Below, one piece after another: positions 9,372-19,414 of a DNA stretch of 64,000 nucleotides. The DNA lies in NCBI RefSeq assembly GCF_000355905.1, contig NZ_APLF01000003.1, positions 248,001-312,000 on the forward strand. Reading direction: 5' to 3'. A program made the position numbers and the translations under genes. A model generated the notes under the pieces. The model worked only from the letters and a program-made list of their open reading frames with translations, was not told where the DNA came from and ran no database searches. Source of the stretch: Psychroflexus gondwanensis ACAM 44 (GTDB lineage: Bacteria > Bacteroidota > Bacteroidia > Flavobacteriales > Flavobacteriaceae). The stretch's first letter is position 1; every line of letters begins with the position of its first letter.

Positions 9372-10667
9372 ATGAACATTCCAATTACAGATTTTCCAAG
9401 AGTGGTTATCATAGGAGCTGGTTTTGGTGGAGTAAGCTTAGTTAATGACCTCGAGAAAAAACCATTTCAGGTGGTTATGCTGGATAAGAGGAATTATCAT
9501 ACTTTTCAGCCTTTATTATATCAAGTATCAACCTCTGGTCTAGAGCCAGACTCTATTGCGTATCCTATACGAAAGCTTCTTAAAAAGAATAAGGATGCCT
9601 ATTTCAGAATGGCAGATGTCGAGCACATCGACTCAGTAAAGCAATTAATCCATACCAACATAGGTGAAGTTACTTATGATTATTTGGTGATTGCAACAGG
9701 ATCAAAAACTAATTTCTTCGGAAATAAAAGTGTAGAGGACAATGCTATTTGGATGAAAACAATACCACAAGCTTTGAATTTGAGGAGTTTGATTTTGGAG
9801 AATTTTGAAGAAGCTACCATAACTGAAGATCCTGAACGAAGAAAAGCGTTGTTGAATTTTGTTATTGCAGGTGCAGGGCCTACAGGTGTTGAACTGAGTG
9901 GAGCTATTGCAGAACTTCGTAAAAATGTAATCCCTAAAGATTATCAAGATATAGACCCTAAGGATATTCATATTCATTTAATAGAAGGGATGGATAAAGT
10001 TCTACCTCCAATGAGTGCAAAATCCTCTAAAAATGCGCAGAAATACCTAGAAGAACTTGGTGTCGAAATTCACCTCAATACCTTCGTTGAGTCTTACGAT
10101 GACCACATCGTAAAGACAAGTAACGAAGCTCTCTCTTTTCCTACAGAGACCTTTATCTGGAGTGCTGGTGTCACTGGAGCAGCTATAGAAGGACTTAAGA
10201 GTGGAGCACTTATGGAGAAGGAAAATCGATATAATGTAAATACTTTCAACCAAGTAGAAGGTTACGAAACTGTTTTTGCAATAGGTGACATTGCTTTAAT
10301 GATAAGCGAAGAGTATCCAAAAGGTCACCCTATGGTTGCCCAACCTGCTATTCAACAAGGTGCGCATTTGGCAAAAAATTTATTAAGAACTATAAATAAT
10401 CAATCTCTAGAGCCTTTTGAATATTTCGATAAAGGTACCATGGCAACAATAGGAAGAAATAAAGCTGTGGTTGACTTAGGCAAAATCCAATTTGGTGGTG
10501 CCTTTGCTTGGTTTGTGTGGATGTTTGTTCATCTGTGGTTTCTAGTTGGATTCAGGAATAGAATAGTGACTTTTTTTAACTGGACTTACAGCTATATCAA
10601 TTACGATAGAGCGGCTCGCTTAATCGTAAGGCCTTTTAAAGCAGAAAAACTAAAATCTCCCGACTAG
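9372..10667 (+). CDS. ndh: Type II NADH dehydrogenase (NDH-2 family)
   Basis: This 431-residue flavoprotein has two Rossmann dinucleotide sites, VVIIGAGFGGVSLVNDL for FAD near the N-terminus and FVIAGAGPTGVELSGAIAEL for NADH in the middle, plus VFAIGDIA, the second FAD contact. The C-terminal amphipathic/aromatic segment (FAWFVWMFVHLWFLVGFRNR) is the usual membrane-docking region. It oxidises NADH and reduces quinone without pumping protons. It is monocistronic and ends at a strong terminator. Confidence 0.92.
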   Translation: MNIPITDFPRVVIIGAGFGGVSLVNDLEKKPFQVVMLDKRNYHTFQPLLYQVSTSGLEPDSIAYPIRKLLKKNKDAYFRMADVEHIDSVKQLIHTNIGEVTYDYLVIATGSKTNFFGNKSVEDNAIWMKTIPQALNLRSLILENFEEATITEDPERRKALLNFVIAGAGPTGVELSGAIAELRKNVIPKDYQDIDPKDIHIHLIEGMDKVLPPMSAKSSKNAQKYLEELGVEIHLNTFVESYDDHIVKTSNEALSFPTETFIWSAGVTGAAIEGLKSGALMEKENRYNVNTFNQVEGYETVFAIGDIALMISEEYPKGHPMVAQPAIQQGAHLAKNLLRTINNQSLEPFEYFDKGTMATIGRNKAVVDLGKIQFGGAFAWFVWMFVHLWFLVGFRNRIVTFFNWTYSYINYDRAARLIVRPFKAEKLKSPD

Positions 10668-10682
10668 TTGATATGATTAAAT

Positions 10683-10720
10683 AAAAAGGGACTTTTCAAC
10701 ACATTGAAAAGTCCCTTTTT
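10683..10720 (+). terminator. Bidirectional terminator between ndh and the TlpA-like gene
   Basis: A 17-bp perfect stem AAAAAGGGACTTTTCAA (10683-10699) pairs with 10704-10720 around the loop CACA. The A- and T-rich ends make it symmetrical, so it can serve both converging genes. Confidence 0.92.
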
Positions 10721-10740
10721 ATTTTGAAGTTTAATAAGAC

Positions 10741-11850
10741 TTAGTTTTCTAAAACTTCTTTTACTTTATCTCGTAAAGCCTCACCTCTAAGATCTTTGCC
10801 AACAATAATCCCATTTTCATCAATTAAAAAGGCTGCAGGGATAGCTTTTACTCCATATTTTAGGGCTATGGGTTCTTGCCAATATTTCAAGTTTGAAACA
10901 TGATTCCATTCCAATTGATCATCCTTAATAGCTTTTAACCAAGAATTTTTACTATTGGGTTTGTCTAAAGAAACACCTATTACAGAAAACCCTTTATCTT
11001 TATAATCGTTGTAGATACTTACAATGTTAGGGTTTTCGACACGACAAGGTCTACACCAAGAAGCCCAAAAATCAATAAGGGTTACTTTACCCATTACTTC
11101 ATTAAGAGATAGCTCTTCTCCGTTTGGTGTTGGTCCTGAAAATTTTGGAGCTTCTGCTCCAATATCAGTTGCGCCTATCTTTGCAATATTTTGGCCTAGC
11201 ATTCTACCTAGGGGTGTATCCTTTACATTATCACTAAATCCGTCGTAAAGGGATTTCATTTTATTTAAGGGAACAGATTTAGAATTCATCACATCAGACA
11301 AAGCCATCATGCCCACTATAGAGTTGGTGTGGGATTGAATGAAATCCAAAGTAGCTTTTTTGGATTCTTCTGCCAAGGCATCCATATCTAATCTTGCATC
11401 TAGCATGGCAGTCTCATCTTCATTCTGCATCGCTTCTGAATGCTGATTTTTAATGAAATTTTTCTCTTCTGCAAATTTGGTAATGACACCGATATAGTCC
11501 TTTAATAACTTGTTATGTTCACCGGCCTCTATTTTAGAATTTCTCAAATTTTCATTTGAAGCATCAATCTTTATTGTTTCAGCATCATTAATAAAAATGA
11601 TATTTCCATTCACGCCTTCGATTTGAATAAGATTGATGTCTTGATTTTTGGAATTAATTAAATCAAATTCAAAAGAATTGTTATTCACCTGAGTTGTGTC
11701 TAGTGGAACAGGAACATTTTGTGGGCCTAGCTGAGCTAAGTAAACATTGGTTCCATTAGGAACTTCATCAATAGATGCTTCGAGTTTAGGAGAGGGTGAG
11801 TTACATCCTACAAGAAGCGCTAAGATCGAAACGGCATATAAAATTTTCAT
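10741..11850 (-). CDS. TlpA-type thioredoxin-fold lipoprotein with DUF4369-like N-terminus
   Basis: The 369-residue lipoprotein carries the lipobox LLVGC near residue 16. Its N-terminal half (ASIDEVPNGTNVYLAQLG...) resembles the DUF4369 beta domain common in Bacteroidota. The C-terminal third is a TlpA/ResA thioredoxin fold with the active site WASWCRPCRVENP, followed by GVSLDKP and the cis-Pro region AIPAAFLID. It probably acts as a periplasmic or envelope thiol-disulfide reductase. A TATTTTTG -7 box lies 23 bp before the ATG. Confidence 0.88.
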   Translation of the reverse strand: MKILYAVSILALLVGCNSPSPKLEASIDEVPNGTNVYLAQLGPQNVPVPLDTTQVNNNSFEFDLINSKNQDINLIQIEGVNGNIIFINDAETIKIDASNENLRNSKIEAGEHNKLLKDYIGVITKFAEEKNFIKNQHSEAMQNEDETAMLDARLDMDALAEESKKATLDFIQSHTNSIVGMMALSDVMNSKSVPLNKMKSLYDGFSDNVKDTPLGRMLGQNIAKIGATDIGAEAPKFSGPTPNGEELSLNEVMGKVTLIDFWASWCRPCRVENPNIVSIYNDYKDKGFSVIGVSLDKPNSKNSWLKAIKDDQLEWNHVSNLKYWQEPIALKYGVKAIPAAFLIDENGIIVGKDLRGEALRDKVKEVLEN

Positions 11851-11872
11851 CTAGTTTGATTTTGATTTTATA

Positions 11873-11880
11873 CAAAAATA
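11873..11880 (-). promoter_or_regulatory. -7 box (TATTTTTG) of the TlpA-like gene
   Basis: Minus-strand TAnnTTTG match, 23 bp before the start codon, giving a predicted leader of about 16 nt. Confidence 0.45.
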
Positions 11881-12001
11881 GACAACTCCAAAAGAGTAGA
11901 AGAATTACTTAAGAATAAAATAGCCAAAACTTATAAAAGTATCTTAAGTGAACGATAAAATCTACCCTTTATAAATAGTATTGTATTCTGTATATTTAAC
12001 T

Positions 12002-14380
12002 ATGGATCGCTATAAAGATATTTATCCCTTTAGAATAAAATTGAGTTTCCAAAAAATATTGGATAATTTTAGTCAACGTTTGAAAACTGAAATCAATCCT
12101 ATTTCCAAAACATATATTAAAGGTATTCTAGAGTATTCTGAATCTTACCCAGAGTTATTTGAAGGTATCGAAGATTTTGAAAACTTAGAAGTCTACCAAG
12201 ATCAAATAAAAATTCTTCTTGATGATCTGTTTCCAGATGTGTTGACCTACAATGAAATAAAAGTCGCTACGGTTCCTTTTCGCTCTAAAATGTTTAGAAA
12301 AACAAAGCGTTTTGAATCTATACTGAATTCAGTAGAAGACAAAAACTTTGAATTTCTACCTAGAAATTTTAACGTCGAAAAGGATTATATTTTAGCATGT
12401 ATCATAATTTTAAATACTTACTACAACTATAATATCGATTTTTTCCGTCCAGAATATTATGATGTTCCAGATGCAAATGGTAAAATAAGGAATTATCGGC
12501 TTTTTGTAAATGCGGATTTCATTGAACTCATTCCCACAAAAGATGCTCTAGATATCACAGACGAAGATGTAGATGAGCTTTTAAATCATCACGATGATAT
12601 TGATTTTTGGAAGGACAAATTCCCACCAAATTCATGGATTTTTAAAGGATTCGCCATTTTGAATCTTACCGATGTTACGGCAGACAATAGCATTTCAGAA
12701 ATTAAAACTCTTTTATTAAACAACAATATACTTTCTGACTCAAAGATTATTTCTACGAAAATGAGAGATGTTTTAAGCACTATCTTTAGTCTACCCAAAT
12801 TAGAATTTGGCTTCGCCCTTTTTGATGATGTCGAAGAGAAGTTTCAACATGTAAATTCGCAATACATTGAAAGTTTTATTTTGGATTCAATTTCAGAAAA
12901 TGGATGTAGAGAAGCTCTTTGTGAAGGGGCTTATAAATCTATTGTAACTCGACATAGTTATTTTAGTATTCCAGATGTGGAAAGTTATGCTGAGAAAAAT
13001 CCTAAAAATAAATTCGCGAAGCATCTTCATCAACAATCTATAAAATCAGCTATACTAGCACCGGTGATTAAAAACGAAAAGCTTCTAGCCATTCTAGAAT
13101 TGGTAAGCTATTCCAAAAATGATTTAAATAGTATCAATGCTACAAAACTCGATGATATTGTTCCTTATATTGCTGAAACCGTAGAAAATTACAGACAAGA
13201 AAAGCAAAACCGCATAAAGGCAATTATTCAAAGTGAATACACCTCTATACACCCAAGTGTAGAATGGAAATTCCAAGAAGAAGCAGAGAAGTTTTTAGAA
13301 GGTTTTGCAAATAAGGAAGAGGCAAACTTAGATGAAATTACTTTCAAAAAGGTATATCCACTTTTTGGTCAAATAGATATTGCAGGATCGTCAACCCAAA
13401 GAAATTCAGCGATTCAAAATGATTTAATTAACCAACTCAATCAAGTTCTAAATATCATCAATTCAGCCTTCGAAGCTCAACCTATTCCTGTATACGAGCA
13501 AATGGGATATAGAATTACAGATAGTCTTTCGAGTTTAATGGAGGGAATCACCGCTTCAACCGAGCAAAAAACCGATAACCTTTTAAAATATGATATTCTT
13601 CCCATTTTGGAGCACATCGAAAATAATGTTCCAGACTGCAAACTCATGGTCAATATTTACTTAAAAAAAATAGAGGTAGGTGCCAAAGCTTTTCATGAAC
13701 AAAGAGACGAGTTTGATGAGACCGTTTCTAGCATTAACTCTTGCATGGCCAACTATATTGATTTGAAGCAAGTAGAAGCACAGAAAATATACCCACATTA
13801 TTTTGATCGTTATAAAACCGATGGCGTAGAACATAATATGTACATAGGCCAATCCATTACTCGTGAACAAAAATTTAGTGAAGTGATGCTTCAAAATTTG
13901 AGATTATGGCAACTCACTGTGATGTGCGAGATGGAAAATAAATTTTACAAATTACAAGATTCCAATGCTTTAAAGTTAAGTTCTAGATCGTTGATTTTAG
14001 CATTCAATAACACCTTAAGTATTCATTATAGAATGGATGAAAAGCACTTTGATGTTGATGGGTCCTATAATGCTAGCTATGAAATCATCAAAAAAAGAAT
14101 AGATAAAGCCTTTATAAAGCATACCGAAGAGCGTATTACCTCCAAAGGGAAACTAGCTATCATCTACTCTCAAAAAGAATCTGAAAAGGAATACCTGAAA
14201 TATATTCATTACTTGCAGAGGAAGAAGTATCTAGATGAGGATGTCGAGGTGCTTGATGTTGAAGATTTGCAAGGTGTTTCAGGCTTAAAAGCCTTAAGGG
14301 TGGGGATTTTATACCATACCGATAAAAGCGAAGCTTCTGGTTTAACTTACGAAGATCTGATAGAATCTTTGAGGAGTTAA
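12002..14380 (+). CDS. GAF-domain protein of unknown function
   Basis: The 792-residue protein is soluble, with no signal peptide or membrane helix. A GAF-like domain can be made out around residues 255-400 (LPKLEFGFALFDD...ILAPVIKNEKLLAILELVSY). The long flanks are rich in predicted helices and have no kinase, cyclase or DNA-binding motif that I recognise. The ATG at 12002 is preferred over an upstream TTG at 11981. It is convergent with the HD/Pycsar-type gene. Large GAF proteins of this kind are common in flavobacteria, but their job is not known to me. Confidence 0.7.
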   Translation: MDRYKDIYPFRIKLSFQKILDNFSQRLKTEINPISKTYIKGILEYSESYPELFEGIEDFENLEVYQDQIKILLDDLFPDVLTYNEIKVATVPFRSKMFRKTKRFESILNSVEDKNFEFLPRNFNVEKDYILACIIILNTYYNYNIDFFRPEYYDVPDANGKIRNYRLFVNADFIELIPTKDALDITDEDVDELLNHHDDIDFWKDKFPPNSWIFKGFAILNLTDVTADNSISEIKTLLLNNNILSDSKIISTKMRDVLSTIFSLPKLEFGFALFDDVEEKFQHVNSQYIESFILDSISENGCREALCEGAYKSIVTRHSYFSIPDVESYAEKNPKNKFAKHLHQQSIKSAILAPVIKNEKLLAILELVSYSKNDLNSINATKLDDIVPYIAETVENYRQEKQNRIKAIIQSEYTSIHPSVEWKFQEEAEKFLEGFANKEEANLDEITFKKVYPLFGQIDIAGSSTQRNSAIQNDLINQLNQVLNIINSAFEAQPIPVYEQMGYRITDSLSSLMEGITASTEQKTDNLLKYDILPILEHIENNVPDCKLMVNIYLKKIEVGAKAFHEQRDEFDETVSSINSCMANYIDLKQVEAQKIYPHYFDRYKTDGVEHNMYIGQSITREQKFSEVMLQNLRLWQLTVMCEMENKFYKLQDSNALKLSSRSLILAFNNTLSIHYRMDEKHFDVDGSYNASYEIIKKRIDKAFIKHTEERITSKGKLAIIYSQKESEKEYLKYIHYLQRKKYLDEDVEVLDVEDLQGVSGLKALRVGILYHTDKSEASGLTYEDLIESLRS

Positions 14381-14462
14381 AATTGAAATTAATTGAGAAG
14401 ATAAATTCTTCAATTTAACAGTTCAAAGATTACCTGAAGTTAATTCGTTTCTTTGCTCGAGT

Positions 14463-15644
14463 TCAAAAAACATTAAAAGCGACAAAAAAACTAATCACAG
14501 AGATAATAATACCTACCATAAATGTTGTGTAAGTCAACCTTAGGAGGCGATATTTTCTTTCTAATACTTTTCCTAGTAAATAAAGGTCTTTTACCAAAGC
14601 TTCATAGACATAGTCTTTGTCTTTAATGATTTCTTTGACTCCCCATAGATAGTCTTTGAAACTCATTTTATGAAAATTTCCAAAAAATAAAATATTCACA
14701 TCCCTATCTTCTACTTGTTTTTTGGTGAATTCTCCCGAACTCACGTTGGGTCTTGTAGATAAAATGGATAAAATAATTGACGCTACACTAAAACAGATCA
14801 AGATGAGGGTAGGAATCATTAAATGTTGGTTACTTGGGTTGTCTAATTTTGGGATGATATTCGCCAAAGCTAAAGAGATGATAATCGCATTTACCGATAA
14901 GAGAATATTTGCTTTTGTATCGGCAATATCACTTAGTTTAATGTGATTTCTTAAAGTAACCCTAAATAAGGTTTGTATACTCCTTTCTGGATTGTTGTTT
15001 TTGTATTGAGCTTTATATTTTGCTTTTAATTTTTCTTTTTCCTCTTTTCTCTTCTTCTTATCCTTATTTTCAATAAGATTGATTAGGTTCTTTTGTTTTA
15101 TAGCGCTCCAATTCTTTACGGCATAATCTGTATAGAATTGATGTTTGGTAGAAAGCATATCGATATTAAGATCAAGCCATTCTTTTGGACTGTAAGAATC
15201 TCCTTGTAAATAAAATTCTTGTCTCAATAATTCACTTATTTCCTTAAAGTCTTCTCTAGCAAAATGAGAACAGTCGGCATCTTTTAGGATTTTCTCAATA
15301 TCAGTTGTGGGTTGCGCACCTAGTTTTGTGATACCAATAGCTTTTTCAATAATCGAGAGATCATCTTCAGACAAATTATGGTCTTTTAGGAAACTCCTCG
15401 CTATCAGTTTGCTTTCTTTTTCATGATGTTCATTAGAATGTGTATACCCTGTATCGTGGAACCATGCGGCAAGAAGGAGCATGTTTTTATCTTGTGGACT
15501 TAGATTTTTTTTCTCTGCTAGAAACTCAGCATTTTCAACAACTCTTTTAGTATGATTGAAATTATGGTATACATATATAGTAGATAACTTATCTTTGAAT
15601 AAATGCAAAACAAAAGTTTCAACTTTAGAAAGTAAATCTGTCAT
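14463..15644 (-). CDS. HD-domain protein fused to a Pycsar-effector-like (PycTM/DUF5706) membrane domain
   Basis: The 393-residue protein has two parts. Residues 1-180 form an HD phosphohydrolase domain: H31 (YHNFNHTKRV), H63-D64 (AAWFHDTGYT) and acidic D122/D124 (LKDADCSHF). After a lysine-rich linker (195-215), residues 225-393 match the Pycsar effector membrane domain: KLSDIADTKANILLSVNA (236-253), helices at about 246-264, 276-295 and 370-390, and NILFFGNF (317-324). In Pycsar defence such domains damage the membrane when a cyclic pyrimidine nucleotide binds. No cyclase gene is adjacent. It may be a housekeeping nucleotide-responsive protein or an orphan effector whose HD part destroys the signal. 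Confidence 0.82.
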   Translation of the reverse strand: MTDLLSKVETFVLHLFKDKLSTIYVYHNFNHTKRVVENAEFLAEKKNLSPQDKNMLLLAAWFHDTGYTHSNEHHEKESKLIARSFLKDHNLSEDDLSIIEKAIGITKLGAQPTTDIEKILKDADCSHFAREDFKEISELLRQEFYLQGDSYSPKEWLDLNIDMLSTKHQFYTDYAVKNWSAIKQKNLINLIENKDKKKRKEEKEKLKAKYKAQYKNNNPERSIQTLFRVTLRNHIKLSDIADTKANILLSVNAIIISLALANIIPKLDNPSNQHLMIPTLILICFSVASIILSILSTRPNVSSGEFTKKQVEDRDVNILFFGNFHKMSFKDYLWGVKEIIKDKDYVYEALVKDLYLLGKVLERKYRLLRLTYTTFMVGIIISVISFFVAFNVF

Positions 15645-15685
15645 TTTCTATATTTAAGAGACTATAATTCAAGTTTTATTTAAGA

Positions 15686-18600
15686 ATGAGAAAAAAAATA
15701 CAATTGATTGTGCTTTGTCTGGTATTTGTTTCCTGTGCAACTTACGAAGTTAACTATAAAAATTTAGAAAAATTCGAATCTACTTTTTATCCTGAGGATA
15801 AAACCAAGTTACAGCGTTTTTATCTTATTGGAGATACAGGGTATGAAAAGTTAGATACTGTTCCACCAGGTCTTCAAGCTTTTCGAAAATTTGCCAAGGG
15901 AATAGATACCCAAAAGGATAAGCTCATTATTTTGGGGGATAACATTTATCCTGCCGGTTTACCAAGCGAAGGTGAAGACGATAGGAGGCAAGCAGAACAA
16001 ATTATCGACCGGCAAACGTCAAGTCTTCAATTTTTTGAAGGGGATGTTCATTTTATTCCTGGGAACCACGATTGGTATTCAGAAGGGATTCAGTCCTTAG
16101 AAAACCAAAAGGAGCGAATTGAAGAAGCATTGCCAAACCAAGATTTACCTTGGCTGCCTAAGCCAGGCTGTGGGATGTCTTTTGTAGATATTTCAGATGA
16201 TGTTCATCTCATTATTTTAGACTCTCAATGGGTTTTACAAAATTGGGACAACACACCACAAATCAATAGAGGCTGTGAAGAAATTAAAACGCGGGATCAA
16301 TTTTACGATGAATTTGAAACTGAGCTGAAAAAAAATCAGAATAAAACCACACTAGTAGCACTTCACCATCCCTTGTATACCAATGGAATTCACGGGGGGA
16401 CTTTCGAATTTGTAAAACATTTGTTTCCTTCCCAACGCAAAGTCCCTTTACCCGTTCTGGGATCTCTAGCTAATATGATACGAGCTACAGGTGGAATTTC
16501 TGTGCAAGACACTCAAAATAATCAATACCGAAAGATGGTAGATCGAATTTCTGCTATTGCAAGCCGTTGGAATAAAGTCATTTTTGCTTCTGGCCATGAG
16601 CATAGCTTACAATATATAGAGCATGATTTGATAAAGCAGATTGTCTCAGGTTCGGGGTCTAAAGTGTCTTACGCCAAACTAGGAAGTGATGGTGAGTTCG
16701 TTTATCCTGGTTATGGTTTCGCTATTTTTGATGTTTTCGAAGACGGTTCCTCTTGGGTGCAATTTTACTCAGCTAACGAAGATGAACCAGAATTGATATT
16801 CCAGAAGGAAGTTTATGGTCCAGATGAAGCTTTTGACCTTAATCAGCTTCCAGAGACGTTTCCTAAAACAGTAAAGGCTTCAATTTACGAAGAGTTTAAA
16901 CTAGAAAGAACAGACTTTTTTGAAAGTATATGGGGAGAGCGTTACAGAGATATGTATGGAAAACCAATTGAGATGCCAGTCCTTGATTTGGATTCTGCAT
17001 ACGGAGGTCTTCGTCCAATGCGATTAGGCGGCGGCATGCAAACCAATTCTTTAAGGTTAGAAGATAGTTTAGGCCGTCAATACAACATCAGGCAAATCAA
17101 GAAAAATCCTATTCGTTTATTGCAGCAGTTCGTCTATCCCGATAAGAACTTAACTGGTGAATTTGATGACACTGTAGTGGAAGAATTATTACTAGATTTT
17201 CTTACCTCGGCACATCCATTTTCATTTATGGCAGTCCCAGATTTAGCAAAAGCTATAGATATATACCACACCAATCCAAAATTAGTTTATATCCCCAAAC
17301 AAAAAGCTCTAGGGAAGTTTAATGCCAAACATGGAGATGCTATATACATGATTGAAGAACGTCCGGAAGATAACTGGATGGGAACAGAAGGTGTTTTTGG
17401 AAACCCCAATCACGATATAGTTAGTACTGCAGATTTGATAGTGCGCCTACGTCGTGATGAAAAATACAGCGTTGATGAATCTAGTTATTTGAGAGCTCGG
17501 TTGTTTGATATGCTATTAGGGGATTGGGACAGGCACTCAGATCAATGGCGTTGGTCTGAGTTTGAAGATGAAGATGGAAATCATACTTTCAAACCTATTC
17601 CAAGAGATAGAGATCAAGTTTTTGCTAATTTCGATGGTGGTTTTTTTAATGCGATTCGTACCATCAGTAGCTTTCCTAAAATTTATCATCCTTATACTAG
17701 TGATATTAAATATTTAAGGTGGTTTAATAATTCTGGTTTGGGACTCGATAGAATTATTATAAGGAATGCAACTAAAGAAGATTGGATAAAAGAAGCTAAT
17801 TATATTCAAAACCACTTGTCTGATGAGGTAATCCAAAAAGCTTTTAGTCACTTTCCAAAAGAAATTAATAAAGAAAACACTCAAGATTTAATCAAAACCT
17901 TTAAAGAAAGACTCGGAAATCTAGAGTCTATAGCAAAACGCTATAGCAATATCCTGAATGAATATGCTATTTTGAGTGCTACAGATAAAGATGATATTAT
18001 TGACGTGGACAGGTTTGAAAACGGAAAGACTCGAGTTCAGGTTTATAGAAACAAAGGTGGAGATCGTGAAAGTTTGATGATTGATAAAACTTTTGACTCC
18101 GAGCAGACCAAAGAAATCTGGATTTATGGTTTAGATGAAACAGATGAGTTTTACGTTAATGGCGATTTCAAAAGCAAAATAAAAGTAAGATTAATAGGAG
18201 GGCACGACGAGGATGAGTACACCATAAATTCAGGTCAACGTACTGTAATTTACGATTATAAATCTTTTGAGAATACAGTAAAAAAGAAGTCGAAGGCTAG
18301 AGTTGTTGAGTCTGATGATTATCAACAGAATCTCTTTAACAAAAACAGAAAAATATCTACTTCCAATACGTTTCTGCCAAGGCTAGGTTTTAATCCAGAT
18401 GATGGATTGCTTTTTGGCCTACAAACCACCCATGCATTTAAAGGCTTTCAGCTCAATCCTTTTACTTATCGTCACAAATTAAGAGCAGGATTATATACCT
18501 CTACGGGAGGTTTTGATCTTGGTTATGAAGGAGAGTTCGCCAACGTGATAGGGAATTATAATTTCATTACTAGTGTAGAGTATACAAGTCCAAATTTTGC

Positions 18601-19414
18601 AAGGAACTTTTTTGGAATTGGAAATGATTCAGAAAACCGTGATGATGAGTTGGGTAAAGACTATAACAGGGTTAAAATAAGACGCATTGAAGCTGAAATT
18701 GGCCTCCGAAAAGCATCTGACTATGGAAGTATTTTTGAGCATAAATTAAGTTACCAAAACTATAGAGTCCAAAGAACTGAAGGGCGGTTTATTGATGAGG
18801 CTAGCGCAGAATTACTATTGAATAATCCTGATTTTTTTGAAACTCAAAATTTCGTGTCTTACCGGTCTTCCTATCAATATAAAAGCTTGGATGATAACTT
18901 AAATCCTAAGCGTGGGATGGATTTCAAAATTGAAGCTGGAGCGACTATGAATGTAGAAAATACAGATCAGCATTTTTTCTTTTTGAATCCACATCTAGAA
19001 TTTTATAATCCCATTTCTCGAGATCAGAAATGGGTGTTAAGAACCAAAGCAGCTTCTCAGCTTCTTTTCGATGATAATTATGAATTTTATCAAGCCGCTA
19101 TATTGGGAGCAAACAATGGGCTAAGAGGTTTTCGAAGAGATCGATTTATAGGTCAGCAAAGCTTAGTAGGTAATGTCGATTTGAGGTATAGTTTCAATAC
19201 TATAAGAACCAATGTCATGCCTCTTCAGTTTGGCGTGTTTGGTGGCTTAGATGTAGGTAGAGTTTGGTCCGATGTTCCAGAATCTAATCAGTGGAGAAAT
19301 AATTATGGACTTGGATTTTGGGTGAATGGTGCTGATTTATTCTCGGGAACCTTTAATTTTTTCCATAGTGAAGATGGATTTTGGTTCTCTTTTGGTTTTG
19401 GAGCTAGGTTTTAG
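15686..19414 (+). CDS. Lipoprotein metallophosphoesterase fused to an outer-membrane beta-barrel
   Basis: The 1242-residue protein starts with a lipobox (VFVSC, C17). A calcineurin-like phosphoesterase domain follows, with LIGDTGY, LGDNIYPAG, PGNHDW, HHPLY and GHEHSL holding the metal ligands. A long middle region follows. The last 400 residues or so are rich in alternating beta-strands (NPFTYRHKLRAGLYTS..., GLRGFRRDRFIGQQSLVGNVDLRY) and end GFGARF with a terminal Phe, like BamA/D15-type barrels. It is probably an outer-membrane enzyme. It starts 41 bp from the divergent HD gene and overlaps the convergent NlpC/P60 gene by 4 bp. Confidence 0.85.
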   Translation: MRKKIQLIVLCLVFVSCATYEVNYKNLEKFESTFYPEDKTKLQRFYLIGDTGYEKLDTVPPGLQAFRKFAKGIDTQKDKLIILGDNIYPAGLPSEGEDDRRQAEQIIDRQTSSLQFFEGDVHFIPGNHDWYSEGIQSLENQKERIEEALPNQDLPWLPKPGCGMSFVDISDDVHLIILDSQWVLQNWDNTPQINRGCEEIKTRDQFYDEFETELKKNQNKTTLVALHHPLYTNGIHGGTFEFVKHLFPSQRKVPLPVLGSLANMIRATGGISVQDTQNNQYRKMVDRISAIASRWNKVIFASGHEHSLQYIEHDLIKQIVSGSGSKVSYAKLGSDGEFVYPGYGFAIFDVFEDGSSWVQFYSANEDEPELIFQKEVYGPDEAFDLNQLPETFPKTVKASIYEEFKLERTDFFESIWGERYRDMYGKPIEMPVLDLDSAYGGLRPMRLGGGMQTNSLRLEDSLGRQYNIRQIKKNPIRLLQQFVYPDKNLTGEFDDTVVEELLLDFLTSAHPFSFMAVPDLAKAIDIYHTNPKLVYIPKQKALGKFNAKHGDAIYMIEERPEDNWMGTEGVFGNPNHDIVSTADLIVRLRRDEKYSVDESSYLRARLFDMLLGDWDRHSDQWRWSEFEDEDGNHTFKPIPRDRDQVFANFDGGFFNAIRTISSFPKIYHPYTSDIKYLRWFNNSGLGLDRIIIRNATKEDWIKEANYIQNHLSDEVIQKAFSHFPKEINKENTQDLIKTFKERLGNLESIAKRYSNILNEYAILSATDKDDIIDVDRFENGKTRVQVYRNKGGDRESLMIDKTFDSEQTKEIWIYGLDETDEFYVNGDFKSKIKVRLIGGHDEDEYTINSGQRTVIYDYKSFENTVKKKSKARVVESDDYQQNLFNKNRKISTSNTFLPRLGFNPDDGLLFGLQTTHAFKGFQLNPFTYRHKLRAGLYTSTGGFDLGYEGEFANVIGNYNFITSVEYTSPNFARNFFGIGNDSENRDDELGKDYNRVKIRRIEAEIGLRKASDYGSIFEHKLSYQNYRVQRTEGRFIDEASAELLLNNPDFFETQNFVSYRSSYQYKSLDDNLNPKRGMDFKIEAGATMNVENTDQHFFFLNPHLEFYNPISRDQKWVLRTKAASQLLFDDNYEFYQAAILGANNGLRGFRRDRFIGQQSLVGNVDLRYSFNTIRTNVMPLQFGVFGGLDVGRVWSDVPESNQWRNNYGLGFWVNGADLFSGTFNFFHSEDGFWFSFGFGARF

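Noticed and set aside
14381-14462. Terminator between the converging GAF and HD genes
   Set aside because: AATTGAGAAGA/TCTTCAATT arms pair only imperfectly and have no clear T-run; not strong enough to list.
14463-15644. Complete Pycsar defence operon
   Set aside because: No nucleotide cyclase gene lies within the neighbouring genes; only the effector-like domain is present.
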